Shown here piece after piece: positions 10,429-23,600 of a stretch of DNA of 64,000 nucleotides. The position numbers were made by a program, and so were the translations under genes. Under the pieces are notes generated by a model. The model was not told the DNA's origin. It saw only the letters and a program-made list of their open reading frames with translations, and made no database searches. The first letter of the stretch is position 1, and each line of letters opens with the position of its first letter. This stretch comes from Imbricaverruca yamaguchii (Eukaryota; Arthropoda; Thecostraca; Neoverrucidae): positions 1,761,001 to 1,825,000 of the forward strand of contig JAOTOL010001615.1 of the NCBI GenBank assembly GCA_034440575.1, in the 5' to 3' direction.

Positions 10429-13010
10429 GGAAAAAGTGCTGAAAGCAAGAGTAAATAGTCTAAATATATATCAAAGATACAGTATGGCCTTATGATTACA
10501 AATTTTTGTTTTCATTGAAATGAGTTCACTGACAACAGTATCACAGTGTAACTGGTATAATTGTACTGTGCATCTTGACTATTAGTTCATTCACAGCTTG
10601 CTTACTTATATCATGATGGTGCATTATTAGATGCATTATAGTGTATGATTTACTTAGTATGCAAATATAAACTTCAAGATATAGTACATATTCGTGAAAA
10701 TTCAGATATTCCCAAGGTCCAAGATAGTCCCCATAATTCTTGTAAATAAAATATACCTTACAATGTTGCAACCACAAACAGCTGATTAACCAGTCTTATA
10801 TGTATCGGAATTGGGACAATTTTTGGTGTCAAGGTGATTTATGGAAATAATTGTGTATGAATGTGTTCCCACATTTTACTTCCATAAAGTTGAGAGAAGT
10901 TTGGCTGTTAGGTTCATTTAGGTTAAGTTTTGTTGGGTTGGGAAATGTTTCATTTTATTTTTGGGAAAGGTCATCCTTTGTGGATTGTTTCTTAAACAGC
11001 CAATTAGGCTAGGTTAGGTTTGGTTGGGTTAGGTTTTTAGTTGGAAATTTTTAGAGAAAATAATTTTGGCATATTTCCACTATCTCTTTTTTGTTCATTC
11101 TTCAGTCATCAAAGTAAGAGGTGCTATTGTACTTCAAGGTGGTCATAGCCAGGACTTGCACACATTTAGCTTCAATAATGCAATGCAGGAGTTCAGTTTG
11201 GTTAGGGCTCATCTGGTTGGGTATAGTTGGGTTTAAGTTTTTTTTAATTGAACACATTTTGTGGTAGGAGCTTTTCAAGCTAATTTTGCAACTTGCTTTT
11301 ATTCAATACCAGGCTGTAATGGGCTATGCTATGATTGTTTAAGCATTTATTAGAAAAAAATAACAAAAATTTTCCCAAAAAAATTAAACCATTTTTTCCT
11401 AGAAGGGGAAGTTTGACTAGGCTAGAGGTATGGTAATCTAACATATTTATTATATATTTAAATTATTATTTGATCCTGACATAGCATGCTTATTTTTGAG
11501 TTCTTGTTGCTTCTTGTTTTTGAGTTCTAATTGGTGGGAAATAGGATAAGATTTGTGCTAGTAGGCATACACTGTGCAGAGCTCTTCAAGCAGGCATGGA
11601 TGACATATGCAAATTGTTGATGTGGTGTGTGTGTATGTTGAAGAATGCATTACACAACATCAAGTGAATGATACCACATAAGTTGGGGTAGAGGGGTAGA
11701 TAGTTCTTCTGGAATGGAGATATGGTATCAATTTTTGTGTCAGAGTCCTCTTTCTTACCTTATGGTATCTTTCCTCTATGGGCTTAATTCAAACATGATC
11801 CTGCAACTCTCATTCAGCCTGGCAACTTCATAACTTCAATACCTAGCTCCAAGCCCCTTTTTCATGCTATTTTGTTTTCCAATTGAAAAGGAAACAATTG
11901 AGAAAATAAGTAGTCACATTGTCTTAATGATGTTCAGAAACATTGAATTGCATAGTTTTCATGAATTCATAAAACACTAAGAAAATTTATCATTTAATGA
12001 ATTTTGCATTGTGTTACTTTTGTTTGTTTTATATTTGATACAAGTTGCAATAGCACAAAAATGGCAATGATGTCTATGTTGGGAACTCATTTTATCTGTA
12101 AATGCATACTTTGCAGTTAGTGAACAAAATAACACAAAAAAGGGCTTGGAGTATGGTAACAAGATAAAATAATGCCAAAATGAGAAAATGACAAAAAAAA
12201 TGCTGATTTTCCTATTTTATTTTTTTGGATGCAGGATGAGGTTAGGTTAAATTAGGTTAGGTGGTTGCATTTTTCTCCTACCAATTGAAAAGGAAGCATT
12301 GAACCACAAATGAAGCAGACTGTACAATTTCAATTGTTACATTATTGAAGCTTACATTTGCAAGATTTTTCCTAATCGACATTTTATTTCCTTTTGTATG
12401 TTTAATTTTTCCAGTTCAAACAAAATGGTGCACCCAAATATAAATCATGAGCAAAGCAACTTCTGACTATGTTCTAACCATCAAGGAAAGTCCATTTTGT
12501 AATACTGACAAAATGAAATGTAAATACTTTATATAGCGTTGCATTCAAAATGCAACTTTGCCGCTAGTCCTTGGTAGATTATTTGTCAAATCCAGCTATG
12601 GTTTCAGCTCCATTCTGTCAAGTTTCAAGGCTGAGGTTTTTCAGGTGAATTGTTCAGGTTGTAGCTTCCCATGAACTGAAGAGAAAAAAAATATCCTACT
12701 TCAAAGTATGGTCAGTAGCCAATGAATGCATACAACACTCCTCAGTCCAACACAGCTTCCACAACGGCAATCAAGAAGCACCGCCAGCCAATATTAACAT
12801 TTGCAACATATTAACGCTCTATGTCTTCGCTGCGCCACCGATGAAGGGTCTAGTAACAGGTTAGCCAGGTCTAGTAACTTGTCTTGCGTTTTTACGTGAC
12901 GTCATCGTACATGCCAGAATCCTGGTAGATTTTCTGGAGTTCTCGCGCATTCCGATGTTCGTCAAGCTAGCGACAGATTCATATTGATATAGAGTTTGAC
13001 ATTCGCCGGT
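10429..13010. other. Long AT-rich intergenic region with AGGTTAGG-like words
   Basis: Scattered GGTTAGGTTTGGTTGGGTTA words occur at 10910-11045, 11200-11235 and 12238-12265. Such words are common in arthropod genomes and recall the TTAGG telomere repeat, but there is no true array. No exon or RNA gene is supported. Confidence 0.45.
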
Positions 13011-13014
13011 CTGG

Positions 13015-13365
13015 TGGACTCTTCAGACTTCTTTCCAAATTTGTACACAGGTAGAACTCGACAGACATCATGAGCATAAACGGCTAAGTGGGGCGTTCTA
13101 AAATACCTAAGTTATCCAAAATCAGGGTTCCTGAAGTCTGACTCTTCAAATTCCAATAAAAATTCGCACAGGGGTAGAACTCGACGCACTGATCACCATG
13201 AGCATGAAAGCTAAGAGCTGTATTGATAAACAGCTGAGATACTCAAGGTCAAATGTCAAAGCCGTAATGTTGGACTCTTCAGATTCCCTTCAAAATTGGT
13301 CCACAAGTAGTACTTGCTGCACTGAACACCATGGGCATAAAAGCTAAGAGGGGCGTTCATAAACA
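13015..13365. repeat. Three diverged tandem copies of an approximately 120-bp unit
   Basis: Each copy runs from GGACTCTTCAGA-TTC through GTAGAACTCGAC or its variants to CATGAGCATAAAAGCTAAGA and GGGGCGTTC. Copies start near 13015, 13137 and 13263 and are clearly degenerate. Confidence 0.65.
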
Positions 13366-13996
13366 TAGGTGTATATATGGATGAATATATCTACATATTG
13401 TATGCAGATATTTATACAGATACCTTTATATGCTACTTTCAGGTACAAGATACATACTAGATACCTTCACTTTTAATGTGCACCAGAGTTCGCCTTCACT
13501 CCCTGATGATGTCACGGATTTTGATCGGACATATGGCATGATTGGTAGCATCGTGCATGTTTCAATTTCGCTGCGTACAAGACAAAATAAACACAATTTA
13601 AAATACAGCTTGGGTATTTTCACTGAAGCATTTCAGAGACCTAGGGCAATATCACCTAGAAATAACCACGAAAGGCATTGATACCGTAATTACGGTTTTA
13701 AGGTTGGTAATTCTCCTCCCTGTTTCCTTGAATAGTACCACTTCGTATAACGGTCGTATACACCCCATATGAGTGCTGCAGATTACCAGTGACAAAATAT
13801 GAGATACCCACCAGTGAATGTTGACTAGTATGTTGTCAACTGTGTGTCCAGTTGAAACATTCAGATTGCCTGTTGCTTTAACATGCTGTTTCCTGCTTTG
13901 AAGGTTGAACTGTAATTAAAAATGCCAAGAATATCTGAAGAATGTGTTGATGAAATATGCTTTTGTAATGATAGTGTTAGGTCAGTCTGTCCTTAA
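13366..13996. other. Intergenic, nothing recognised
   Basis: An 83-codon plus-strand ORF at 13430-13681 has no recognisable motif and no convincing splice context. Confidence 0.35.
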
Positions 13997-14065
13997 GGAC
14001 ATGGGTAGGTAGGTGGTGGTGGTGGATTGGAGTTTAGGGGCATGTCGACATCAAGGGTCACTTTG
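13997..14065 (-). mobile_element. Ultra-short SINE copy with 9-bp TSD and GGT-rich tail
   Basis: The 69-bp insert shows (GGT)n, GATTGGAGTTTAGGGGCATG, TCGACATCAAGGGTCACTT. Perfect TGTCCTTAA flanks lie at 13988-13996 and 14066-14074. Confidence 0.75.
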
Positions 14066-14695
14066 TGTCCTTAAATAGTAGGTAGGTAGGTACCTAATAA
14101 ATTTAAATGAGGCTTAACATCATATATTGCTCATGGTGTGGATTGGACATTTAAGTTGTGTTTAACAACCAAACATATGGACAGTATCTATTAGGTGTAA
14201 CAGCCATGTCTTTGAATATCTCATGTTGTAGAGACTGCACTGCTGACATTCATTTGTACATTTTTTTGCAAATGTAGGTATGTCAGCACATTTTTTGCTA
14301 TTTTGTGTACAGTTTTCAGTAATTTTTGGAGACAGCTAGCATTGGATAGCTTTGTAGCTATGATGTATAGCTATTATAATTATAATATCTACTAGTGGTA
14401 TCTACTAGATGGTGAAGTGATGATATCTATATGAATTGTTTATATTAATAATACCATACTATCAACAAAGGGCATTGCATAACAGAGCAATTCATGGGTA
14501 GACCCCTTAATGGAATTATACCATGATGTGATGGTGTGTCACAATCTGTAATTCCAATCACATGCACAGTACTTTGCACAAGACACTGTTAGAAGTGGGT
14601 CATACAAGCTCATTACTGCATATCAAGAAGCATGATGTCAGTGCTTCTTTTGGAAAGATGTTTATTCAGTGTTCTGGAAGAGGTATGTTACTGTA

Positions 14696-16880
14696 GGGGT
14701 GGCAGCTCTGCCATCAGTGGGATGTCAGGTGGTGGTGGGTGTGGGTGTGCAGGGTGTATCTGGGGTGTGGGTGAAAGGTGTTGCAAATGCTGCTTTAACT
14801 TGGGGTGAGTGGTATGGGTGTGTGGGTGGTATTCCAGACCCAGCATAAGCTTGACTGAAACTGATTGAACTACCTGAACTAACAACTTATTGAGGGCTTT
14901 ACCTAAATCACTCCTTTGTTGATTGTGCCTATGTCAGTGGTGTATTATGTTGTGTTTTGCCACCACCTCCACCACACATTCCCCAAACCCCAACCAACGT
15001 GATGTTTGTTTAAGTTGCCATCCCTAACACAAATTTATTTTATATATGGAATTTAATTTATATGTGTGATGTCAATGTTTTGGGAACACCATATAGGTAA
15101 GTGAACATCTTCAGCCAGATTATAATCAGTACATTGTATTAGATAAAATTGATGAGAATGAAATATGCCATTAGTTTGAATGACATGCCCCATGTTGGAC
15201 TTTTTGAATGCTAGTAATAGTATAATTTTTTGCAATGTACCACACGAAATAGGTGCCTGTGTTGAGCCCCAAGTGGCTTCTGCTGATCCTCAAAGCTACC
15301 TATTCACATTAGTGCTCCTCATTCACTTCACATTTGCTCACTCCATTCATGCTCTCCTCATTAATTAATGAATTGCTTGGTCACCAAATTTAGCTCCCGA
15401 CCCCAGCCCAGTGATATACAAACACATAGATCGACAGACCATTGCTGTATTTTTGATGGTATGTTGGCCAAACAAGTAAGCCTTTCACTGCCAATCATGG
15501 CTGGCCTAGCTATTATTGGCGCATTCCTTGCCTGGACAGTCTTAACTGCAACGAGGGGTTCATCGTACTAGCTCCCTCCAAGGGCCTACACAAGTGCTCT
15601 GGTGTCTGACCGACATACCTAGCCTTAAATTCTATCCTTGCTGCGTCGTCGGGCCTTATTCGTCGTACACTTGCGACAGGTCTGAGGTATCCCACGGGCG
15701 GGCACGGATCCCTACCACATTAGGTACGTCCCTGGTCGTCATTATACCCTAGCCGACCCTACAACTTTAGCCTCGGTGCTTATGGCGTGCCAAACCCGTC
15801 CATGTGTCCCTCAAATCTCTGCACCAACCGTGCCCACGTGCAGAGTTCGGGGTGGACAAATTACCGGGCAGTGTTTTGCCTATGCCCTATAGTTCTGCGC
15901 CAGACCTCCGGTGAACGCAATGTGGTGGCCCCTTTATCGCCCCCCCACCCCACATGCATACCATGTTCGCCCCCTCATCTGCACCCATGGGTCGCAGAGG
16001 CTAGCAGGATTTTGCGGTCAAAGATCCGGAGCAGAGGTGAATGAATGCCCCCGAAGTGTCCGTTCATCGCACCCTCTCCCAATTAGACATTATCCAAACA
16101 CAGATCATATATATAACAACATTAATATTCCAGACAATTTAACTGGCTTCAACAGTCACTACCAGCACCCGGAAACGTTCAGTCCATAGGAGGACGGCTG
16201 GCAGGTCGGCTGCCTCGGTTATAAATTTACTTCATCGTACAAATTAAGGTGTCGGGCTATGGGTACCAAAGGTACCGGGTTCGACACGAGCGCCACTCAG
16301 GACATTTCCCAATCCCGCGGCCCACCGGCGAAACAGTGTGGGCGGCGCCATTAGCCGTGAATGTGCATAAAGTGTGTCGTGAACCACCTAATAAACAAAC
16401 AAACAAATCCTACAAATTAATATCAGCCACATATCCAAGCATAATTATGCTGCTATCTATATCTTACTTTATCCGGTCCTGCTCTGCCGCTCCTGTCCAT
16501 CACTGCCGAACTGTTACCACCAGGCTCTGCTGATGCCACCAGAGAATTGCTCTGCTTAATCGAATACATTTACATTTATGTACACCACATCACATGCACA
16601 CACACTGCTCATGCACCACTGACATAGGCACAATCAACAAATGAGTGATGTAGGTCAAGCCTGCAATAAGTTCAATATGTTCAGTAGTTTAATCAGTTCC
16701 AGTCAAGTTTAGGCTGGGTCTAGAATACTACTCACACACCCATACCACTCACCTGAGTTTAAGCACTATTTAGAACACCCAACTCATCCCACTCACACCC
16801 CACACACCCAGACCCCCACAACACCTTGCACCCACACTTGCCACCACCCGACACCCCACTGACAGCAGAGCCGCCACCCC
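14696..16880. mobile_element. TIR DNA transposon, 2.2 kb, non-autonomous, TA flanks
   Basis: The left end GGGGTGGCAGCTCTGCCATC and the inverted right end (complement GGGGTGGCGGCTCTGCTGTC) extend into imperfect terminal inverted repeats of about 270-280 bp rich in GGGTGTG. The last 40 bp on the inner side (TTGTTGATTGTGCCTATGTC) also match. Both ends abut TA (14694-14695, 16881-16882), as for Tc1/mariner-like insertion. The interior has only broken short ORFs and no recognisable transposase. A SINE is nested at 16248-16410. A second copy lies inverted at about 45711-47388. Confidence 0.8.
16248..16410 (+). mobile_element. Second SINE family, copy nested in the TIR transposon
   Basis: GTGTCGGGCTATGGGTACCA and a GGGTTCGACAC box are followed by GAAACAGTGTGGGCGGCGCC and an (AAAC)n tail. 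The 10-bp duplication TACAAATTAA flanks it (16238-16247, 16411-16420). A related full-length copy is at 30535-30715. This one seems to lack the first tRNA-like segment. Confidence 0.8.
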
Positions 16881-16882
16881 TA

Positions 16883-17654
16883 CATTCCACCCTATTTCAT
16901 GAATAATTTATCAGTGATACATTATGCGATGCAGAGCTAATGCACCATTATCTGAAGCTGGGAACACCTACTGCTGCAGGTATCCAGCTGATATGACAAT
17001 ACTGGTGGTGGACTGGTTGTAGACTTGGTGAAGGAGGAGTGCCATTATCTTTACTACTTAAAATATCAGTACCAGGGATGCAGTCAATGAGCATTTAGTC
17101 CTCTTCCCCATTCTGATACATCACAAATTAACACGAGGGTGGAATTACATTCCTACAGAATTCTCGTTATATGGCCTGTAATGTCCATGGATGACATGAA
17201 CCATGGAGTCCATGGAGTCCAACTAGTTTTGTCATGCCAGTGACATTAACTGGTAAAAAAAATGTTTATTGGAAAGAAAATGTTAGCCCTGTAACACATC
17301 ACGATGGACTTATGTGTATACCTCTATGGTCTGGAGAACCTTGAGATCCAGATGACAACCCTGTTATTGTTTGCTGCACAAGGTAGATATGTCTGGACAG
17401 TACATTTTTTAAACCAGGTCCAATGTACCAGTTTTGAGGTAACCAGGTCCAATACCAGTTTATGCCAGCACAGTGCCAACCCTGAATGTAGTACTTTCCA
17501 ATGCTCTTGATGATGCACACTAGAGTTGTTTGATGCCCTCTGTGTTACCATGCTACCATTTGTTTAGTTCCAAGGCAGCCCTGTATTGTTCCAGATACAA
17601 TAATAACTAACATTTTTGCAGGTATCTACAGAAAATGTGAAAGGGTAAATCAAC
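16883..17654. other. HUS1 upstream region
   Basis: The region is noncoding as far as I can see and should contain the HUS1 promoter. No TATA box or well-supported initiator could be picked out by eye. Confidence 0.4.
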
Positions 17655-17706
17655 ATGAAGTTTCGGGGGAAAATCTCGGAACCAGTGTGCATCAAGAATT
17701 TCACTT
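17655..17706 (+). CDS. HUS1: HUS1 exon 1
   Basis: Encodes residues 1-17 ([17 protein letters not shown]) plus one base. The donor is CTT|GTAAGT. The start matches the family N-terminus exactly in position. Confidence 0.95.
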
Positions 17707-20616
17707 GTAAGTTTAATTTGTGAAGTGCTTATCTTCTTCCAGCAAATTAGCTTTCTTCTGTTTGTTTTCTGATCTTGTGGTGTCAACTTCTGATGTACTT
17801 AGTATGAATTGTGTCATCTTCACCAACCAAGGTGGTTTCTTCACAGTCAATGTCAGCATATGCAATGTGTCTGCTCCCTATTTCAATGTGGTGACCCTAT
17901 TCATCATGATAAAACTATCATATTCATGTAGCATTCCTTCCCTTTTGTCCTTCCTTTGTCCTCCCCACCTTCTGTGCATCGTGGTGACACAGTGAGGATG
18001 TCCGTTGCCTTGTCTGTCATGCCCCAGGTCTTGTTTGATCAGTGGGCCGTGTTCTGCAATTTTGCCAGAGCTGCCCATCGTCTGGCCCAGCATGTCTGCA
18101 CTGTGCACTGGTTGTCTTCTGAATAGAACTGCCCGCCAGAGTGTCAGTGCTGAATTGAGGATATCTATGGACGCAGCACCTGTCCGTCCATGCCTGCTCC
18201 GAATCGTCTGGTCGTCCGTGCCCATCCTGAATGGCCGTCCGTTCTAAGCCGTCCGTCCGTGTCCGCCCCGAACTGTGTGCACATGCTTGCACTGACCCAT
18301 CGGCCCGAGTTCCGAGGGGACGAGTGGTATAGGGGTTAGTTGCTTGTCTCACAATTGAAAGATTGTGGGTTCGAGTCTGACCTGTCGCTACTCTTCGCCC
18401 GCGACCAATCGGCGTGAAAGATTAGCGACGCTACATGACTCAACGGTCTATGTGTCGTGAAGCCAATAACCAACCAACCCGTGTTCCGACTGAAACATCT
18501 GCCCCTGCCTTCTCCGGACCGCCTGGCCGTGTCCGCACTGGACCGTTTGTCCGTGCCCACTCTAGACTAGAACGTCTTCGAATTCGCATGTTATTGCTGT
18601 GTCGGTCGCTTCCGTGATGCCTTCGTCAGTGATGTTGTGTTACTTCTCTGTAGCGCACGTGATGAAGTTTTTCATAGTGTTTGTGGATACCATTCCAATG
18701 CCAGCTTGCACATGGTCAATCGTTTGATGTGGGCGATAAGCTTCGTCGTCAAATAATGCCATGTATCCTGGAAACACCATCACTGGCATGTTATTCTTGG
18801 TTATGCCATTTTATCTCCATCAATGTTTGACAGCTGTTTTTATCATGCATTTTTCTTGCTTCCAGCTGTCATCAGTACGTTGGCGAAGTTGGCCAAAGTC
18901 TGCACCTTCCGCATCACTCCCACACATCTCTACTTTGTTGTCGTGGAAGCATCTAGTTTGAATTCAACCCCAGGTATGATCTGCTATGGTTTCAGCTCAG
19001 CTATCATCAGTTCAGCTTGTGCCTTGAGGATGTGTAGGGTGACAGTGTTGAGAGTGGCAGACTGCCTTACCGGTTCGTCCACGCCTCGGATTGTCTACAC
19101 TTTATGTAGTAGCAGCTGCTCGTGCATGCTACTAATGCACATCTCATTTGGCATGTAGTTACATGAGGAGAGCATGTAGTTCTGAGGAGTGCAATGCAAA
19201 TCGAATGAAGAGGGCTAATTTCACAACAAATCGACACGCGGAAAGGCCCAAAAAATACTTTTAAAAAATAATAGTCAGCAATATGCGAATGAGCATGAAT
19301 TCGTCAATATGTGTCACCATCAAACATATTTTGTAGTATACTATACGTGACGTTTTGTCATATCATGGCAATGGTGCTTGCGACGGCATCGGGTGCACAA
19401 CCAAGCGTGCCGCGGCTCGAGTGAACTTGAAACGCCCGCTTAACAACCAGATAGTGGCGGCGGAGAACATGTTTGGGTATCTGTCGCACAAGCTGGTCAG
19501 CTGCATCAAATTCATATTCGTATCAAAACAGGAGGCAATGGACGTCACGACCCACCTCACCGAGTGCTTCTCGAAATCAATCAGGGTGAATGGAACACAA
19601 GGGAACAAGTTGGCACGTGACCCACATCATCATAATAGTTAATGAACTGCTTACCGACGCGGGGAATGTGTCAATGGTAGTTTGGTAAAGTGAGACATGT
19701 TAGTGTGCGCGCTGATACAGTTTGTGTTGATTAATATCATTGCGGTGACATCATCAGTCTGAACTGGGATTCTAACAAGACATGGGATGATCTGCAGATC
19801 TGTAGATCATGACATTGCGTTACATTATGATGCTGTACTGCAACGTATTTTTGTATTGCATTGCATTATGTAATTATGTTACTATATTTTAATACGCCGA
19901 CGGAGACCGCTCATGATGCAATGCGATTCATTTCAGACTCAGCATGTGTTAATGGATGAGTCCGCGCCAAATTTGTTCTCAAGCAGTTCAAGATGAATGC
20001 TATTACTCAGTTTATGAGATTGATTTTTCGGTTTCCAGAGTGTGTGGTTTGAACCGCCAGAAACGTTGATATTACAGTGGTTGGCGGTGATAACACCCTT
20101 CAATGTCGTCGGTGAAATATGACGTAATCTCATATGATGTGAAAGAAATACATTTCATAATTCATCCTTGGACCCTGCTGTAATAACACTATTCCAAAAT
20201 ATCGCATGTCCATGTGGAAATGACGGATTAGTTTTATGACGATCTTCCTTGGCGACGTACCTTAATACCTTTTTGTATAAAAGTACCTAAATTAGCCTCT
20301 CGTTGCGTACCTAAATTAGCCTCTCCTCTTTCTCCATGAATACATTTGTTCTGTAGCTGCCTTCTGCGATGCAGTGAAGTGTATTCTGTGCGTTTTCCAG
20401 GGCTGTGGTGTGAGCTCCAGCAGGGGCATTTCTTCAATGAGTACAACATGGAAGGAGTATCGCCAGAGCACAATGAAATATACCTCGAGTTGAAGCCAGG
20501 TAACAGTACCACCAATTCATGGTTGGTTTATCCCAGAAATATTACTTGGCTGTGATGTAGCCAACATAAAGCAATCCTGCTGGAGGTAGGGGTGTTTCTT
20601 GTTCAATATGCAGAGA

Positions 20617-20692
<76 letters not shown>

Positions 20693-23600
20693 TACATACA
20701 CATATGCCTCATTACTAAATTCTTATCATCATAACCAAATGTGTGGTACATTTTATGTTGTCCTAGTATATCCGATGTTGATTGTATTATATGAGTGATA
20801 CATAGTGGTTGTAACACATGCATTTTGGCAGAATGAGCCCTGTAATCTGATCTGATCTCTGATCGGAGAAAGCATTGTTTGGTCTTCTGAAGAGTTCATT
20901 GTTTGCAATGCTGCTATCTATTTTCCATCGCTCTTTCAACATCTTGTATAAGCTATGTATTGATGCTAACATGAACGTCACTTTCCAGATAACCTTGCGA
21001 AGACCCTCAGCATTTTAAAATCCAGCACAGTTGTGCGGTCGTTGAAAATGAAGCTCACCAAGAAACACTCTCCGTGCCTCACTTTCGAAATAGAATCTGT
21101 GAGTGAGCCAGGGGCGGACACCTCCGCAACTTCAGCCCCACGTTATCCGGCTGTGTGTTTTGACCGGCTCCTCCGTACAGTGTCCTAAAATTACTTCACC
21201 ATTAACTGTGTGGATGAAGAAAGAAGTTGCTTGGGAATAGTGAAAGATCGGAAGAAAATAAAGGATCGCTACTTAAGGATTAAAAAAGCGTAATGCCTTT
21301 CACTTCAGTCACATGCGTTTTACATTTTTTAGCAGTCGTGTGTATAATGACTGCCCACACATGTAGCAAAATGATAAAAACCTAAGACAAGGATGAAATA
21401 GCACAATTCCATTAACTGTGAATTTCCAGGCCACATGGTCAATTATTTTACACTGCCTCCGTATCTCTGTTGTGAGTCGCCTGAGTATCATATGTGTCAC
21501 GGTACGCTTGGACGGTTTCCGGGGGAATTGTGTCGTATCTCGATAGACCGTGCTTCCTCACTGCCCCTCGAATATACGTGCTTCCCCACTCAAACTCAAT
21601 CCCCACTGCCCCGTTATGCTGCTCTCTGAACACACACCCCTGGCAAAAGCAAGTGTTGATAGCCTATTACGCAATTCAATGGTGTTCAGGGGCAGTCCAC
21701 ATTCGCGTGCTTCGCACCATTGATATCCCTCCCCGTGTTCGTTTGGTAATCAGTTGACCATTGCTGAACTTGATTACCACGTGTAGCAGGATCACCAGGT
21801 ATTGTTTTACTGCACATGTATTGTTAAGCTTGTTCAGTTCATATATACACCGACATCGTCATTTAACATTCGTCCGGCTTCTTGCCGGATCCACTAGGCT
21901 CGGTTTTATTCAGTAGTCTACGAGACCCTATTTTCACTGCTTTTGAGTAGTTGTATGACATGGTAAAGTCGACACCACCCGATCGGTATCCTTAAATCGC
22001 ATCTGCCGGTATTAAGTGTATTAGTGTTGTGTGCAGCTGAGATGGGTGTGACTGTTTTTTCTGCAGCATGTCTTGCTTATTACATGTACACTTTTCCTAC
22101 AATATTATGCTTTTTACTACGCGTTTTTGTCATGTAGGCTCTACGGTCTATTGTTCTGTACATGCAAGGCATGTCCTACTAATGTATATTATACGCTCCA
22201 TAGATGTTGTTGGTGGGCGCTGCATGATCAACGCAGTCGATGCGCCTGAAAGCCCAAATAGCCAACCAACCAACCAATAGATGTTGTTGGGCTGTGTGGT
22301 GTCGAGTGTGTGCCTGGTGTCGGTGTGGGTATGCTGCGCCGTGCTGAGTGTGCCGACGCCGTGCTGAGTGTGTCGACGCCGTGCTGAGTGTGCGTACGCC
22401 GTGCTGAGTGTGCGTACGCCTTGCTGAGTGTACTGACGCCGTGCTGAGTGTGTCGACGCCGTGCTGAGTGTGCGGACGCCGCGCTGAGTGTGTCGACGCC
22501 GTGCTGAGTGTGCCGACGCCGTGCTGAGTGTGTCGACGCCGTGCTGAGTGTGTCGACGCCGTGCTGAGTGTGCATACGCCGTGCTGAGTGTGCCGACGCC
22601 GTGCTGAGTGTGTCGACGCCGTGCTGAGTGTGCCGACGCCGTGCTGAGTGTGCCGACGCCGTGCTGGTGTACTGACGCCGTGCTGAGTGTGCCGACGCCG
22701 TGCTGAGTGTGCCGACGCCGTGCTGAGTGTGCTGACGCCGTGCTGAGTGTGCGACGCCGTGCTGAGTGTGCGGACGCCGTGCTGAGTGTGCCGACGCCGT
22801 GCTGAGTGTGTCGACGCCGTGCTGAGTGTGCCGACGCCGTGCTGAGTGTGCCGACGCCGTGCTGAGTGTGCCGACGCCGTGCTGAGTGTGTCGACGCCGT
22901 GCTGAGTGTGCCGACGCCGTGCTGAGTGTGCCGACGCCGTGCTGAGTGTACTGACGCCGTGCTGAGTGTGCGGACGCCGTGCTGAGTGTGCCGACGCCGT
23001 GCTGAGTGTGCCGACGCCGTGCTGAGTGTACTGACGCCGTGCTGAGTGTGCCGACGCCGTGCTGAGTGTGTCGACGCCGTGCTGAGTGTACTGACGCCGT
23101 GCTGAGTGTGCCGACGCCGTGCTGAGTGTGTCGACGCCGTGCTGAGTGTGCCGACGCCGTGCTGAGTGTGCCGACGCCGTGCTGAGTGTGCCGACGCCGT
23201 GCTGAGTGTGCCGACGCCGTGCTGAGTGTGCCGACGCCGTGCTGAGTGTGCCGACGCCGTGCTGAGTGTGCCGACGCCGTGCTGAGTGTGCCGACGCCGT
23301 GCTGAGTGTGTCGACGCCGTGCTGAGTGTGCCGACGCCGTGCTGAGTGTGCCGACGCCGTGCTGAGTGTACTGACGCCGTGCTGAGTGTGCCGACGCCGT
23401 GCTGAGTGTGTCGACGCCGTGCTGAGTGTGCCGACGCCGTGCTGAGTGTGTCGACGCCGTGCTGAGTGTGTCGACGCCGTGCTGAGTGTGCCGACGCCGT
23501 GCTGAGTGTGCCGACGCCGTGCTGAGTGTACTGACGCCGTGCTGAGTGTGCCGACGCCGTGCTGAGTGTACTGACGCCGTGCTGAGTGTGCCGACGCCGT

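Noticed and set aside
10910..12265. Telomere-like TTAGG array
   Set aside because: Only scattered AGGTTAGG-type words occur, with no tandem run, so this is not a telomere or an interstitial telomeric block.
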